Shown here: one piece after another, positions 9,555 to 23,515 of the stretch
Position numbering within the stretch: the stretch's first letter is position 1
How the letters are laid out: the number at the start of each line of letters is the position of its first letter
From: Diplocarpon mali
Taxonomy: Eukaryota > Ascomycota > Leotiomycetes > Helotiales > Drepanopezizaceae
Assembly (NCBI GenBank): GCA_024741835.1
Contig: JAENRP010000070.1
Coordinates: forward strand, 1-64,000
Direction: 5' to 3'
Length of the DNA: 64,000 nucleotides
Notes under the pieces: generated by a model
Database searches by the model: none
Told to the model about the DNA's origin: nothing
Seen by the model: only the letters and a program-made list of their open reading frames with translations
Translations under genes and position numbers: made by a program

Positions 9555-12500
9555 TCACAAGAAGCCCGCTGGCACCGCATTACTATCTCCGTCGACTTCC
9601 ACCGTGCTCGTGACACACGTATGGGCGGGTACCGCCACCGGCGAGATCTTCAGCTTTCGAAGGGCGCGTTGCATACCTTCCAAGGTCGTGCGCTCCTTGA
9701 CCAGCATTCCTCGTGCCAGGTCCCGGATGGCCTTTGTGATCACTTTTTCATGTAGATCTTGCCACCCTGCAAGTTCGCCTGCGACGACTTGTTGAGTGTA
9801 CCGCAGCTCTCTACCGAGCTCGGTGACCTCCTCTCTCGTTCGCCGCATCTTGTCCTCCTTTTCTTCGTTTAATCTCTGGCGAGTCTCGTCCAGGAGACCA
9901 AGCGGCCAACGGGTCGATCGAGAGAGGGAGTTGAAGCTTCGCTCTATGGATTTCCGGTACGAGTTGATGGAGGAGATGAGCGATGTAGGTCGAGAAAGTG
10001 AGAGCAGCATTGCGATGATGGTACTGTGAATCTCAAGAATCGCAAAATGGAACGCTGTGTATGGCGAAACGGACGGAGGGCTGAGGCATCGGACGTAAGC
10101 TGCTAAGGCCGATGCGTGAGTAGATGGCAGGCTCTCGAGTGTGGAGATGGCTCGTGATGCGAGATTCCATGCGTTGTGCAGATCTGCCAGAGTTAGTGAT
10201 ACCTCGATACACGATACCAGTGACTAACCAGCAGTGGTAGCCCGCATCATATTGGCCCGCCGTGCCACAGTTTTCGTGGAGTGATTCACACTTCGGACCA
10301 TATCCCTGGCATGATCAACGAATCTTTCAACATCTCGAACATCATCAACAGGCTCGTACTCGTCCCTAACTGTCTCGATCCTAGCCTCGGATTTCAACTT
10401 GCTCCGCTTTTCCATCATTTCTGCTTGAATATCGGGGACAAGGAAGAACTCCCACAGCATCTCATGGGTTGAGAAGGTCGAATGTGCTAGGAGGGTTTTC
10501 AAGAATCCATCAAGTCGGATCTGAATGTCCCTCAATACAGCTCTCGATGGCTTCGAAGGGAGCTGGAAGGGCGAGCGCAAGCCAAATATTGATGGTAGCC
10601 ACGAAGCTGGGTTCTCCAGTGCTAGGAGCGTCGCCAGATTCTCAAAATCAGCCAGTGAGCGCCTGCAAGTCGTTACTGTAAAGCTCTGATTGACAGACGG
10701 CGCACCAGACTTGACCACCAGTCGGATTGTAGCATCCTCGACAAAGAAAGACCGAACCACGGCAGTGATCCTACCATCCGCAGTAGGTTGACCAGAAAAG
10801 AGGATCAAATCGTCAATACGATTTCGAACATCGTCATCTTTGGCCAATTCGACAGCAGTGAGGCCACGAAGCTCCTTGGCAAACAAGTCCACTCTGGGAT
10901 CACCAAAGAGTGCACGAACCATGTCCAGTCTCCCATATTTGCTGGCGACCATCAACGGAGTGAATTTCTTGTCGTTGGTAGCGTTGACGTCCGAATCACA
11001 ATGCAGCAAGAGCCTGAGTGCAACTTGGGCATCGTTGACAATGTGCAGAAGAGTGTTTCCTTTAGCATCGACATGATCATCCAGATGTAGTCGTTGCCCG
11101 TCCCCTTGAGCGGATGTAGCAGAGGAGAGTGCCGCTTCGACCATCTCCCTGTAATTTCCATGGTCATATGATCGGCAGAGAGCGAAAAGGGGTGTCTGCC
11201 CATTCCTATCTTTCTGTCGCCATGGCAATAGCCGTCCAACCCGAGCGATGAGGGTTGGTGCGTTGAAGAGGTAATGAGCAACACTTCTACCCCGTATGTC
11301 TTGCTTTGCTAGATACTCCACCACGATCGCCTCGGAGTCTGCGCGATACACAAAGTCGAGGATGATGTCTATCAATTCCGTATGGCCCAGCTGAACAGCT
11401 GCACTAAGAAGAGTTGTACCCTCATTGTTTGTATCCTGTAGTATCGTTTCTAGTGGGAAATAGTTGCGTAGGGTAAGTAGATATTTCAGGGACTCTGGTC
11501 TCTCGTTCTGGATAGCCATCATAGGAACCGATTCGCCGGACAGATCCACGGTCTGCGAGAGCCTCTCGATGGAAGTATCGCCCTCGAAGCCACTGCTCGT
11601 AGAGTCAATGGTCGTCGCCCTAGACCGGAACGACATCTCTGAGCTACTTGACATGCTTCGCATGTCCATCGTAACCGTTTTTGGCTTCCGTAAGAGTGGA
11701 AGGCGCTCTGCCTCCTCATCGTGGTTGATCTGGAACGGGAACACATGGTTGAGTGTTGAAGTCTGAGAGAATCTCCCTGATCCGCTCGACTTCGATGAGT
11801 TCCGCCTCGAGTGACCATTGGTCGAGTCCCACCTAACATCTTCGTCTACAGCAGCGTTGACCATTGCCTCGCTGGGCTCCTCCTCGTCAGAGCACACGTC
11901 TTTGTCTGGCTCCATGATAGTGATCATGTCTTTGATCTCCCCATTTTTGGTTGCCTGCCATAATTTATGGTTCCGCCGACTAGCTTTCCGTAAACCGCCA
12001 GAGTCCCGTGCAAGGTAGGATAGGACTGCCTCGAAAGTGCTCAGCGCGTACCCCATCTCCCCGCTCTCAACGTCATCAATGAAGATGAAATGTCGCATGT
12101 ACAGCAAGCGAGCCTGGAGATGGCGGACCTGGGCTCTGATTACAACAACCAAGAGCAACGACACCAAGGTATCGGCGTTGATGGTCAGACCCGGACTGGC
12201 TTTTTCAGAAGATAGATTTCTCTCAGCAGGAACTCCGGTTAGCTGAGTGACCGTCTTCAAAGTCAACAAAAGAATGTCCATCATCTGTTGGGGACTACCC
12301 GCAATCCCTAGCTTCCGAAATTCCTCCACGGCCCGGCCCAGCCTTAGCGTCAGCTCATGCTTCCCCCGTCGACCACCTTCAATGGGAATCCCGACTTGCG
12401 AAATATCAACGAACTCCATCTGCCTGACTTTCGACTCCAATTCGATATCATCGGCTCTCTTTATAGCGCATAGTCTGGGATATAAGGTGGTGTCGTGTAC

Positions 12501-13620
12501 TTGCTCAGCCACATATCTCTCAATTAGGCGCTCGACGACTGGCCCAGTAAGATCCGTGGTAGCTCCCAAGAGGGATAATTGTTGCTTGTCAACCATTTGA
12601 AACTGGTCGATTGCTGCCGTGACAGCCGTCTCCAGAGCACATCGCATAACATCCTCATCCTCCTCATCATCCTCAGTAGAGAAATCTTCCATAGTCCGAC
12701 CGTTTGCATGGCCATTGGATTGCAACTTTAGCGCTAAGTTCGTGCTATTCGATCGTACCTTCTTCATTGCCTGTGCTATTGGTCCATCAGGTAATGGGTC
12801 TGGGATAAATTCAGCAGATGGTGGTGGTGGCAGTGGCTTGTCAAAGACTGTATTGAATTCTTTGAATAGCTTTTCCAAACCTGGCTGCATCTGCCTGGCG
12901 ATCACAGGGAAATTGTTAAGCAACTCATGGAACGACTTGATATCCTTCTTCGGGAGACTATTTGGCGACAATGGTGGTTCCGCCAAAGATGAGGAGCGCG
13001 GTGGTGGTTTGGGAACGCCGTGTGCAAAGGGTAAGGGTAATATCGCAGGTGTGATCTTGACCTCCTCAAATATCCCCAGCAGAGGCCTCGAAATGTAATA
13101 GATCAGCCATTGTCTAGGTTCCAACGAGTCCGGGTACCAAAGGGTATCTGCTAATAGTTGCGCCTGATTTAGAGTCTTGAAGCCTATAGAGCCGTATCAG
13201 CCTAGAGACCGCAAATGAAGCCAACAAACCAACCCTTATTGCTGTAGACATAAGCATCCTTTACAACTACCGTTCTGCCGTTGACGGTCGTATATTGTTT
13301 TGCCTTCCCCCGACTCTCTCGCATGTTCGGCGCATCCTTCCCTCCCGCTGTCGCATGGTTGGCTGGTACCCGCAAGACATGGCTTCCAAGGAATTCCTCA
13401 GATCCGGCTAGATCTGCGTAATGGGCACCAGACTCGCGATCGCGGGAGGTAAGGAGTACCTCAGTCGTAGGGACTAGCAGTATCTATGGGGTACATCAGT
13501 AAAAGGCCGGATGCAGCGCCAAATTTGCTCTAAGCAGCTTACATGGTGATGAACTGGAGTACACTGAGAGGGAACAGCGCTCTTGAAGAAGGCACTCAGG
13601 AAAGGGTTTAGAGGTTGCAT
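9555..13620 (-). CDS. Vrl1-type VPS9/ankyrin/PX-BAR endosomal protein
   Basis: Four exons on the minus strand: 13543-13620, 13234-13483, 10229-13183 and 9555-10183; introns of 59, 50 and 45 bp, all GT-AG, with CTAAC-like branch sites. The protein has 1303 residues. A VPS9 guanine-exchange domain lies at about 394-504 (with ADTLVSLLLVVVIRAQ and the conserved GYALSTFEA), ankyrin repeats at about 695-905 (TTLLSAAVQLGHTELIDIIL; FTPLMVASKYGRLDMVRALF), a divergent PX-like domain at about 915-1026 and a helical BAR-like tail to the end. This order matches yeast Vrl1, the VARP/ANKRD27-like Rab5 GEF that pairs with Vin1 in the VINE endosomal coat. The role at endosomes is inferred from that family. 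Exon 3 alone would give a protein lacking the first 109 residues; the two upstream exons keep frame and restore an ATG start. Confidence 0.86.
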
Positions 13621-14381
13621 TCATTCGACATTCGCGCGCCGTGGAAATTTTTGCAGGGCGTCAGTCCTGCAACGTCTGGTATACCACGAGTTCCTGTTGA
13701 GTATGAGCTGGCCAAGTGTGAGTTGCGCCGGAGTCCCAGCCTGATGCTAGATAGGCTTGATGGAAGGCAGATTCGCAGGATTTGGGCGGCGATACGGCTT
13801 GTCGATGTTGTCTCAGGTTTCAGGTTCCTGCGGATATCACAAGAGGATGTCAGGATACAGCTTGATATTGACTGAAGTCGTTTGTCGCCTGTATGACCTT
13901 GTATGTCATACTACTAGCCAGGACGCTGAAGCATGCAAGCATGTGGAGCGGCCAAGCCTAACCTGAATGGGATGTGTTATCGAGAGCTGAGTCATCACAT
14001 CTCTTATCGGCCAGCATTGTTGATAGAGTGCCGATAAGCTCCCACCATGCTATGTGAATCTCGAGGTCATCTACAGCCAGTCTTTTCTCCATGTGCCTTA
14101 CCTATTTATTTACCCCATTTTTGGATCTCCCACAGCTGCTCCCCACTGCTGTTGAACTGCTGTATCGCCGATGAAGGCACAGAACCGGAGGCTATGTGTA
14201 ACGGAACAGCCGCACTGAATATATACTTCTTGAGCTACCCCGCCATGATCAAGTCGATTTGCTCTTCTCTTAACGGTGGAGTTATCAGATCTTGTCGTTT
14301 TTCACCATCAGCCTACTTATCTACGCTGCCTATATCTTCTACTGGTCTCTTACAAGTCCTCTAATTTTTCTCGTATTCACA
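13621..14381. promoter_or_regulatory. Divergent promoter region, Vrl1-like / deacetylase
   Basis: The 761 bp between two divergent start codons. No gene is seen. It should hold both promoters; no specific factor site was identified. Confidence 0.5.
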
Positions 14382-15403
14382 ATGGTCAAGAAAGTCCTCG
14401 TCGGCTATGGAGTGGATATTGATGCCGTGGCTGGCTGGCTTGGAAGCTACGGCGGAGAAGACTCCTCATCAGATATCAGCAGAGGTACATTCAGCTTGCC
14501 GGTTCTCCAATCCCGCGCTGACAATTCGAAAAGGCGTGTTCGCAGGCACAATTGGCGTACGCCGTCTGCTCAAGCTGTTCGACAAGAACGGCTTCAAAGC
14601 AACCTGGTTCATTCCGGGACACTCTCTCGAGACGTTCCCTGAAGAATGTGCGTTGATTCGAGACGGGGGCCATGAGATAGGTCTTCACGGCTACTCGCAT
14701 GAGAATCCGGCCGATATGACATTGGAGCAGCAGAGAGACGTTCTCGATAAGACGTACCGTATGCTTACGGAGTTCTGTGGGAAGCCCCCACGAGGGAGTG
14801 TTGCTCCGTGGTGGGAGACGAGCAAAGAGGGCGCCGAATTGCTGCTGAGCTATGGCATCGAGTACGACCACAGCATGTCTCATGACGATGCTCAGATGTA
14901 CTGGCTGCGGATCGGGGACACGTGGACGAAGATCGATTACAAGAAGACGGCAGCAGAATGGATGAAGCCTTTGGTTAAGGGGAAGCCAACCGGCCTAGTC
15001 GAAATTCCGGCTTCGTGGTATGTCGATGATCTGCCTCCTATGATGTTCATCAAGACGGCACCGAACTCTCACGGGTGGGTTGACCCAAAAGTTGTCGAGC
15101 AACTTTGGATGGACCACTTTGACTATTTTTACGAGAATTACGAGGAATTCTGTTTCCCCATGACCATCCACCCAGATGTGTCAGGAAGGCCGCATGTTCT
15201 CAAGATGCACCAAAGGTTTGATCTCTCGATAAGTGATTGTCGCGTAGGACTAAACGTGTGCCAGGATTATCGACCATATCAACAAGCATGAAGGTGTCGA
15301 GTGGGCCACTTTTGAGCAGATGACGGATGACTTCAAGAGCAAGAACACCCCTGAAGTCGGAGCTGTCATGCCAGCCCCAGTGGGATCAATGCTGAAGAAA
15401 TAA
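14382..15403 (+). CDS. PgdA-type polysaccharide deacetylase
   Basis: Exons 14382-14484, 14534-15215 and 15265-15403 (49-bp introns) give 307 residues without a signal peptide. This is a carbohydrate esterase family 4 NodB-fold protein of the cytosolic PgdA type known from Helicobacter. The aspartates of GYGVDIDA (D12, D14) and HGYSH (H86, H90) match the family's catalytic/metal residues; RGSVAPWW and IHPDVSGRP are further family blocks. The family removes acyl or acetyl groups from amide-type substrates. The fungal substrate is unknown and chitin is not a safe assumption, since there is no secretion signal or chitin-binding module. The third exon restores the conserved C-terminal helix ([10 protein letters not shown]). 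Closeness to bacterial proteins suggests possible ancient transfer. Confidence 0.9.
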
Positions 15404-16827
15404 GCAAAAATGATAATCTTGAAGGCGTTGGCCAAATCAAATCCATCCCGCGCTGGGCAGAATGTTGTCGAATTTCGTCTCAGTCCGTATCTAACTCAAG
15501 CCAGGTCTTGGTGACAAGTTCCAATCTTTCCTTCAACTACTCATGATCCATGCCCAAGGTCAAGTAAAAGCCATGTCCACCATCCTCAACCGGCAAAAAC
15601 ACCTTCCCATCCCTTCGCTAGCCTCCTGTTCAGGTATTTTCCCCCCATGCCCCAAGTCCGGTAAAAACATGGCTTGCTTGCATCATGGCAGAGATAAGCG
15701 GGAAATAGTTCAGGTCAGCATTGGAGCTCATAACCTCCCCCTTTCCAACCTCGCCGAGATGACACTCAAAGAGCGTATGTAGAAGAGGTGCAGATGACGA
15801 TCTATGCGAGCTCGGCGCCCAGAGCGGCGCGTGGTCGAAGTCGAGACACGGGAAGTCCACCGAGCATATGCGGATCTCTGAGCTGTGATCCAGCGCAAGT
15901 TGGATCCCGACATGTAAGACTTGAATCCGTCGGTAGCGCACGTACGCGCGAATGATTCAGGCTTTCTCCACCAGTGCAATCGAGAAATGGCATGGAGTGA
16001 AAAGGAAGGGTAAAACAACACCACCCTCCGCCGTACCAGCGAGCGATGACCGTAGCATTCATTTCAGCAGCAGAGTCTCCAGCTTGCGGACAGCAACCTC
16101 AATTCCTCAGCTCCGTCCTCCCCGACAGTCCGATCACACCGCATCGTCAAGACTTCGAGAAGCTGTCGAATCTGCACATGGCTCAAACTCAGAGAGGTGG
16201 GCTTGCCCGACGTTGCAGAGATCAAGGCTCAGCTAGATGTAAATTGCCGGGACGTGAGAACAAACACTGGACGAAGCTGTTCCCTTGAGCTCGAAGATAA
16301 TCGAGAGTCACGGTTGAGAAAACACTCGTCCACCGGATGCGTTAGTGAAGTCGTTTTTTCGCTTACGCTTCCCGACTGGGACGGTACTACGTGCTCGTGC
16401 TCGCTAACTCTTTTTCTCTGCCCTCTGCTGGGCTTTGTGTTCGATGTGCACTCGGCAGGAGACTTTTCTCATGGTGTATTGTTAGTGGGAACGCAAAGTT
16501 CGACAACTTGGTGGTTGTAGCTGATCTCATGCTTGAAAGAATGGCTTAACGGAGTAAATGCGGAAGCCCGAGTCATGAGTCTGTCAACAAGCCCTGGTCG
16601 CTTTTAAGCAGAATACCTAGCTCTTATGACCTAAGCGGCTCTCAACTTATCAGCAACTACGAATGATCAGGGTATCTGAAAATAACAATGTCCTCATCAG
16701 AAAACTGCATCAATCAAGCTTGTGTATTTTATGCGTGGTATAACCCTTACTCTCGTCTCGCCTCATCGCGTCATTCCCACCGTTCCATCAGCCGTTGAAT
16801 CCCTAGTTAGTATTACGTTCGATACGT
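15404..16827. other. Intergenic region between convergent genes
   Basis: About 1.4 kb between the 3' ends of the deacetylase and phosphoglucomutase genes. Several 80-105 codon open frames overlap on both strands without recognisable similarity or splice logic. I see no supportable gene. Confidence 0.5.
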
Positions 16828-18658
<1,831 letters not shown>

Positions 18659-19078
18659 GGTGTCAATCAGTATGTGAAGCTTGGGAGAAATAGAGCAAAG
18701 AAGGTTTGAGGTTTGAGGTTTGGAAGAGAGAAGGGGGGCAGGCTGGTGGGTTGTCAATAAAAGAAAGCAAACGGTGACCACCTCAACGAATCCAATCAAC
18801 GTGGGGGTTTCGACGCCACTGACCGCGACTGTGGCAAGGGGCTCGCAGGTTCTTGTCAACGAAACACCAGTCGATCAATATTTATCCGGACGAGAGTGCC
18901 AATACGCCCAATACATTATGAGGCTCTACGGCTTCTTCAATCTTCCCCAAAATCGGGACATCCGGGCATCTCGCTGTGGCAGCTCTGGGCGCGAGGCTAA
19001 CGAATTCTGAGCATCCTGGGAATCCCATCCACCTCTCCTGGATTTTGTACTATTCTTTCTTATCCCAAATCATCCTTC

Positions 19079-19753
19079 TCACTTCTTGCCCTGGAAGACA
19101 GCTTCCTTGAAATACCGCGCCTCCTCTATGCTGTCGAGTATATCATCCCGGGCAGTATGTTTACCCTTCTTCTGCGGCTGTCCAAGCAGCAAATCCAAAG
19201 ATCCCCAGCGTCTCAGAGCTTCCTTCAAAGTGCTAACGTCGAACAATCTGTAATGCAGGTGGTCTATAACTTTCTTGTATGGCTGCTGACGCAGAAACGC
19301 CTTATCGGCATGTATGCTGTTCCCTGCGAGCAGGCCGCGTTTGGGTTCTGGAATGTATGTCTGGATATATTCAAGAAGGTCGGTGGCTGCTTGTTCGGGC
19401 GTAGTCGTGGATGCGATGACTGCTGCAGTCAGGCCATTGTCGCCGTGTGTTCGAGTACACCACTCGTCCTGTGCGGCTTAGTTGTGGCCAGGCAAGACGA
19501 GAGTCGCAGGCCGTACCATTTTATCCATTCTCTCCTTGGGTTGGTGGATCACCGCCCCCCATCCTTTGTCGTCGATTAAGTCCAGATTTCCGTTTGTTAT
19601 TACGCAAAATATCTCGATTATAACGTCGTTATCGATGTCCAGTCCGGTCATCTGCGGCGCCAAGTCAGCGGTTTGCATGAGTCTGAGGGGGCTCAGTGAA
19701 CGTACCTCACAATCAATCCATACAAGTGGGTGGCTTGTACTCAGTTCAGCCAT
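19079..19753 (-). CDS. Oligoribonuclease (REXO2/Orn family)
   Basis: Exons 19706-19753, 19517-19651 and 19079-19468, with introns of 54 and 48 bp, encode 190 residues, typical for Orn. This 3'-5' exonuclease degrades RNA dinucleotides and very short oligos, often in mitochondria. The DEDDh residues are visible: WIDCEMTGLD (Asp and Glu of motif I, split by intron 1 right after the Glu), the GLLAGNSIHADKAFL motif and KKGKHTARDDILDSIEEARY (His and Asp of motif III). No extended targeting presequence precedes MAELSTSHPLVWIDCE, so the start is as in cytosolic or bacterial forms unless an upstream start is used. Without the splicing shown here, the motif I region reads through into noncoding sequence. 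Confidence 0.95.
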
Positions 19754-21344
19754 ATTGTTGTTCTGGCGGGAATTTGTGTACCGGAGTGTCGGATTTGGGG
19801 GAGATTGGGTGCGTACAGCCTTACGACCAGCCTCACATTTCCCGAGGGCATGGGATGGCCAGTCACACGTGATCAGTGCTATATTTACTTTTGATTTTTG
19901 CAATTGGTCTTTGAATATATGCTTGAGTACCTTGGATTTTCGCCCTCATGGATTTTCTGACGAGAAAGTAGGGCCGATTATCCGTGTCCCGGTGGCCATG
20001 TAAGATAATCCAAGGTATGGGATCAACTCATTCGGATCAACCACAATACCATTACATCGGAGCGCGATGGCTGTAATGCAATGCTGCCATTGAAATCATA
20101 TCCAAGCAGCCTGGTCTACTGTCTATATGATGTCCACGGAGGCGTTGCTAGTGTCGAGAGTTGAGAGTGACTTTGAGATAGCCCTGGAGGACCATACATT
20201 GGCGCGAATCGTGAGTTTCAAAAGCAGAAACGGTGGCCCAAAATCGCCAACGATTTGGGACTGGATACTTTTCCATATTCATCGATTAAAAATTGACAAC
20301 TTGGGAGTCGCTTCGGAAACCCGATTACCCCTGTTTCTCTTCCACGAAGCGAGACAAACAAAGGCATCGGATGTTCATTCCAAACTACTTCCCCTACGAT
20401 TCTCATCAATTGCGTGCATCTGTCAAGAGACCTTCCACTCCTGTAGCTTCCGGCTCAGATCATCACCTCTCCGAATCCCCGAATCCGCGTCCTGCTCCTT
20501 TAAACACCTCAGCATTCTCCCCCTCCAAATTCCCCCTCTCCACATCATCCGAGACAGCAAGGGCCCTAATCTTCGGCAATACACTACTAGCAACCAGCTG
20601 AATCTCTTCCGTTGCTTCTTTTTCTCCTTCTCCGTCTTCTTCCCCTCCTCCGAAGGTGCCGCAAACGAGCCACCCCAAAAGCCCAAATCCCCGTCACTCG
20701 CGCATTTCGCAATCCGCAACATCAATCTGGTCACATTCCTTCTCCTTCTCTTTCTCCTCTCTTCCCCATCACTTAATTCTCCCTCGTCCAGTCCAATGAT
20801 GAGACAGAAAGGCTGTGTATGTATATACCCAGATCACTCTCCGCAGCAACGCACTTCGCTCTCTCTGCGCCCGGGTCGGGGCCCACGGACACGAGATCAA
20901 GACGTCTTGATACGGGCTGGCTTGTCGTTCTTGCTGCAGACCGAAAGCCTTTGGTTTCTAGGAGGAGAGGAAGGGTGGGATGATTGATGGTTAGATGTAA
21001 GATTAGAAAAGGGAGGAGAGAAGGGTCGCATGTAGAGGTTATTGCTGGGCGAGTTAGCTCGCTGCACCGAGTTGTCTGTTGTCACAACACATGTGGGATG
21101 CTGCTCTTTGGGTGCCCGCTTCGTCCCCAGTGGTCCCCAAGCGGAACTGCTCGATATTATCAGCTTTAAGCTTCCATTCGCTTATGGTCACGCCTCTTCA
21201 GGGAATGTAGGGTTGAACTGATATACTCCTAGGTGTTTGCGAGCTATAGTTCGAAAAGAGATGTCCGAGTAGAGTTCTGAATGGGTCTCAAACCACCCCT
21301 TTTCTGTATATTCCGGCTGGATACATAGAAAATTACCTGGAGCC
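19754..21344. other. Intergenic region, no supportable gene
   Basis: About 1.6 kb. A 290-codon plus-strand frame (20127-20987) and a minus-strand frame (20423-20734) overlap. Both are Ser/Pro or Arg/Lys low-complexity and resemble no family I know. The 20450-20760 stretch is C/T-rich on the plus strand. Confidence 0.45.
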
Positions 21345-21655
21345 CTAATCAAAGGCACCGCAAGTCCGTGGGTCCCTCAAAAGTCGTACGTGCCACCTAT
21401 CAAACTTTCCGTCCCGATACCCATCCAGCGCCGCATTCACCTTCCCGGAATCCAAACCCTCAATAATTTTGTATCTTAACAGTTGAATCTCGCCATTTTC
21501 AATCCACTTGGGGAAAATATTCCAGAAGAGAACCGCAAGTTCAGGATAGGGCTCCGAGGAACCGTTGAGCTGTTTCTCCTCATACCCAGCTTTCTTCTGC
21601 GCCTTGACGGTCTCGCTGACCTCGCCTGGTAGCAGATGAATCAAGGGCCCTTTCT
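21345..21655 (-). pseudogene. C-terminal remnant of an MDR zinc-type oxidoreductase
   Basis: About 95 residues resembling the C-terminal end of fungal zinc-binding quinone oxidoreductase/alcohol dehydrogenase proteins (MDR superfamily): VLFWNIFPKWIENGEIQLL, RYKIIEGLDSGKVNAALDGY and a terminal DRWHVRLL. The N-terminal catalytic domain and the Rossmann core are absent upstream; the sequence before 21655 is AT-rich and in another frame. A short unrelated extension follows the usual end. I read this as a relic of a lost gene. Family recognition rests on a short region. Confidence 0.55.
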
Positions 21656-23515
21656 AAAGACGGCAGTGTTACATTAACACGAACTTTTTTGGAGATGAGT
21701 AGAAGATTTGTCTGAAATCGAAGAATTAGATGAGAGAAGTTGAAAGACAGAGGACGTGATGTTAGCTTATAGAGCCTCGCATGGCCCAGACGGAAGGCAT
21801 GATGACACCATATCGTTCTTTCAAACCATTGATAAGTGATAATTGATAAAACCGCAACTAAACCAAGGCGATTAACTGGGAGCGTCCCCTCGCGTACTTT
21901 TGAGTCACAGAATTGAAGTAAAGACGGGGAGCACAAGAGGCAGGAAAATAGAAGTAAGGGGGCACCTGTGCTGTAGAGAAGAGACGATGAACGAAGATGA
22001 CGCGATAAAATAAGCTTCCTATCGTACAGAGATCAGGAGACGAAAACTCCCCCGAGCGATGTGAGAAGATTGTCCTGTAACATCTAGAAAACTTGGGAGG
22101 GGGGCTCCTGTAGATCCAGGCCCCTGAAGATCAGTGAGACAGGCAGATCCACGGGGAGCTTGGTAATTCCTAGGTATTCTGTACGACCACATCGAAATCC
22201 ACTGACGGAAAGGCGTTTTGCGCGCTCCGAATATGTTAATGATAGAATAGAAAAACCGTGTGTAGTCGTGATACTGAGTCGTTATCACGTGATCATCGGT
22301 TAAAGTAAATAGAACATCGCGCTTCGACTCCCCGTAGCCGCCCTCGGGGCTCACTTTGGCGTAGATTCCGTAACACACTCGCAAATGCCTCGAGATATAC
22401 CCAACCCCATACTAATATATGTATATATATATTGATTTATTCAGTAAATCTACTGGGTTGTGCTTCAACAATGTGGTTGGTACGAGTATGTTGTGCTTCC
22501 GCTGCCCTTCGGCTAATCGCCTATGTAAGGGGTTGTCCGCGGAGGCAGCTACGGCCTGGTATGCCTTTGTAGGGGCAAGAAAGAAAACGGGGGACGGAGA
22601 ATGGGGTCTGGATGTCTGCAATCCAGTTTTCTCATTACCTGCTCCGGCTAATCCTATGGCAGCTCGGTCCTTTTAAAAATGCTGTGCGGTCAGCTATAGC
22701 TGGCGTGTTGGACTCCTCGGGTATATTGAATTGTGCCTGGGTGTTGGAATATAGCCGATCATCTTGGAAGAGAACCAGAGGATCCGTTTACCCATGTCGC
22801 CGCCGCCGCCTCTGCTGCCCTTGCCGCCGCTCAGGGTGTGGAAGCTCCCGCTCTTCCTCGGACAGAATCGATTGTGCCCCATCCCCTGGTGCGTTGGGTG
22901 CTCCCGCAGCTGCTTCAGCTGGAGAAGGTAGTGATTGTTTGGACGGGTTGCGCCCGCGGACCATAATAGCAGCTCATGTCTATCGGTCGTTGGGAAATCA
23001 AGAGGCTCCTTTAACTTGGTAAGGTGCCTACCTATAGTGGTAGAGCCTTGTAGTTCCAGATAACATGGGAGATGAGCTCCCGTTTCTGATGCTGATTACA
23101 TAGGCAGTTCCAAGCCGAGCTTGACAACCCTTATTCTACCACCCAGCACTTCGGGCTGTTTTAAAGCGTAAGCTTGTCTCAACCGGGCCCTACTGTGTGC
23201 ACTCGTGATTTGCGGAAGGCTTCTCGCGTGCAACTGCGGTTACTTCGATGCCGAAGCATCAGCGTTTGTGTTCTTACGAACAAGTATGTTCTCTGTCTAA
23301 GCAAAAAACCGACTTCTACTTGACCGTGGTTGAAGAGCCAAGTAACGCCACGCTGAAAATGAAACCCATTGTTGAAACTTTACCGGAAATCCTTGTAAAA
23401 TGCCGTTGAAGGACAGACGCTTTTTTCCCATATCATGCCGTCATTTATCGTGTTGAAAGTTTCACCTCCCTACCACCCATGGAAAATAAACCTAGAGCCT
23501 GGTAAGAAAAAGAGT
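21656..23515. other. Intergenic region, mostly unassigned
   Basis: About 1.9 kb containing a TA microsatellite (22415-22436) and scattered open frames without domains. One small frame with coding-like composition is listed separately at 22788-22964. Confidence 0.4.
22788..22964 (-). CDS. Possible small basic protein, unrecognised
   Basis: A 58-codon ATG-initiated frame. The product has an Ala/Gly/Pro-rich centre, an acidic ILSEEERELPHP segment and a very basic Arg-rich end (RRRRRHG). It lies in a locally GC-rich patch within an AT-richer intergenic region. No family is recognised. It may equally be a fragment of a mobile element or chance, and its 3' end overlaps a potential GTAAAC splice donor. 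Confidence 0.2.
   Translation of the reverse strand: MVRGRNPSKQSLPSPAEAAAGAPNAPGDGAQSILSEEERELPHPERRQGQQRRRRRHG

Noticed and set aside
20127..20987. Long plus-strand frame and overlapping minus-strand frames with Lys/Arg/Glu runs
   Set aside because: Low-complexity, contradictory frames and no family resemblance. A hypothetical gene cannot be excluded, but none is supportable.
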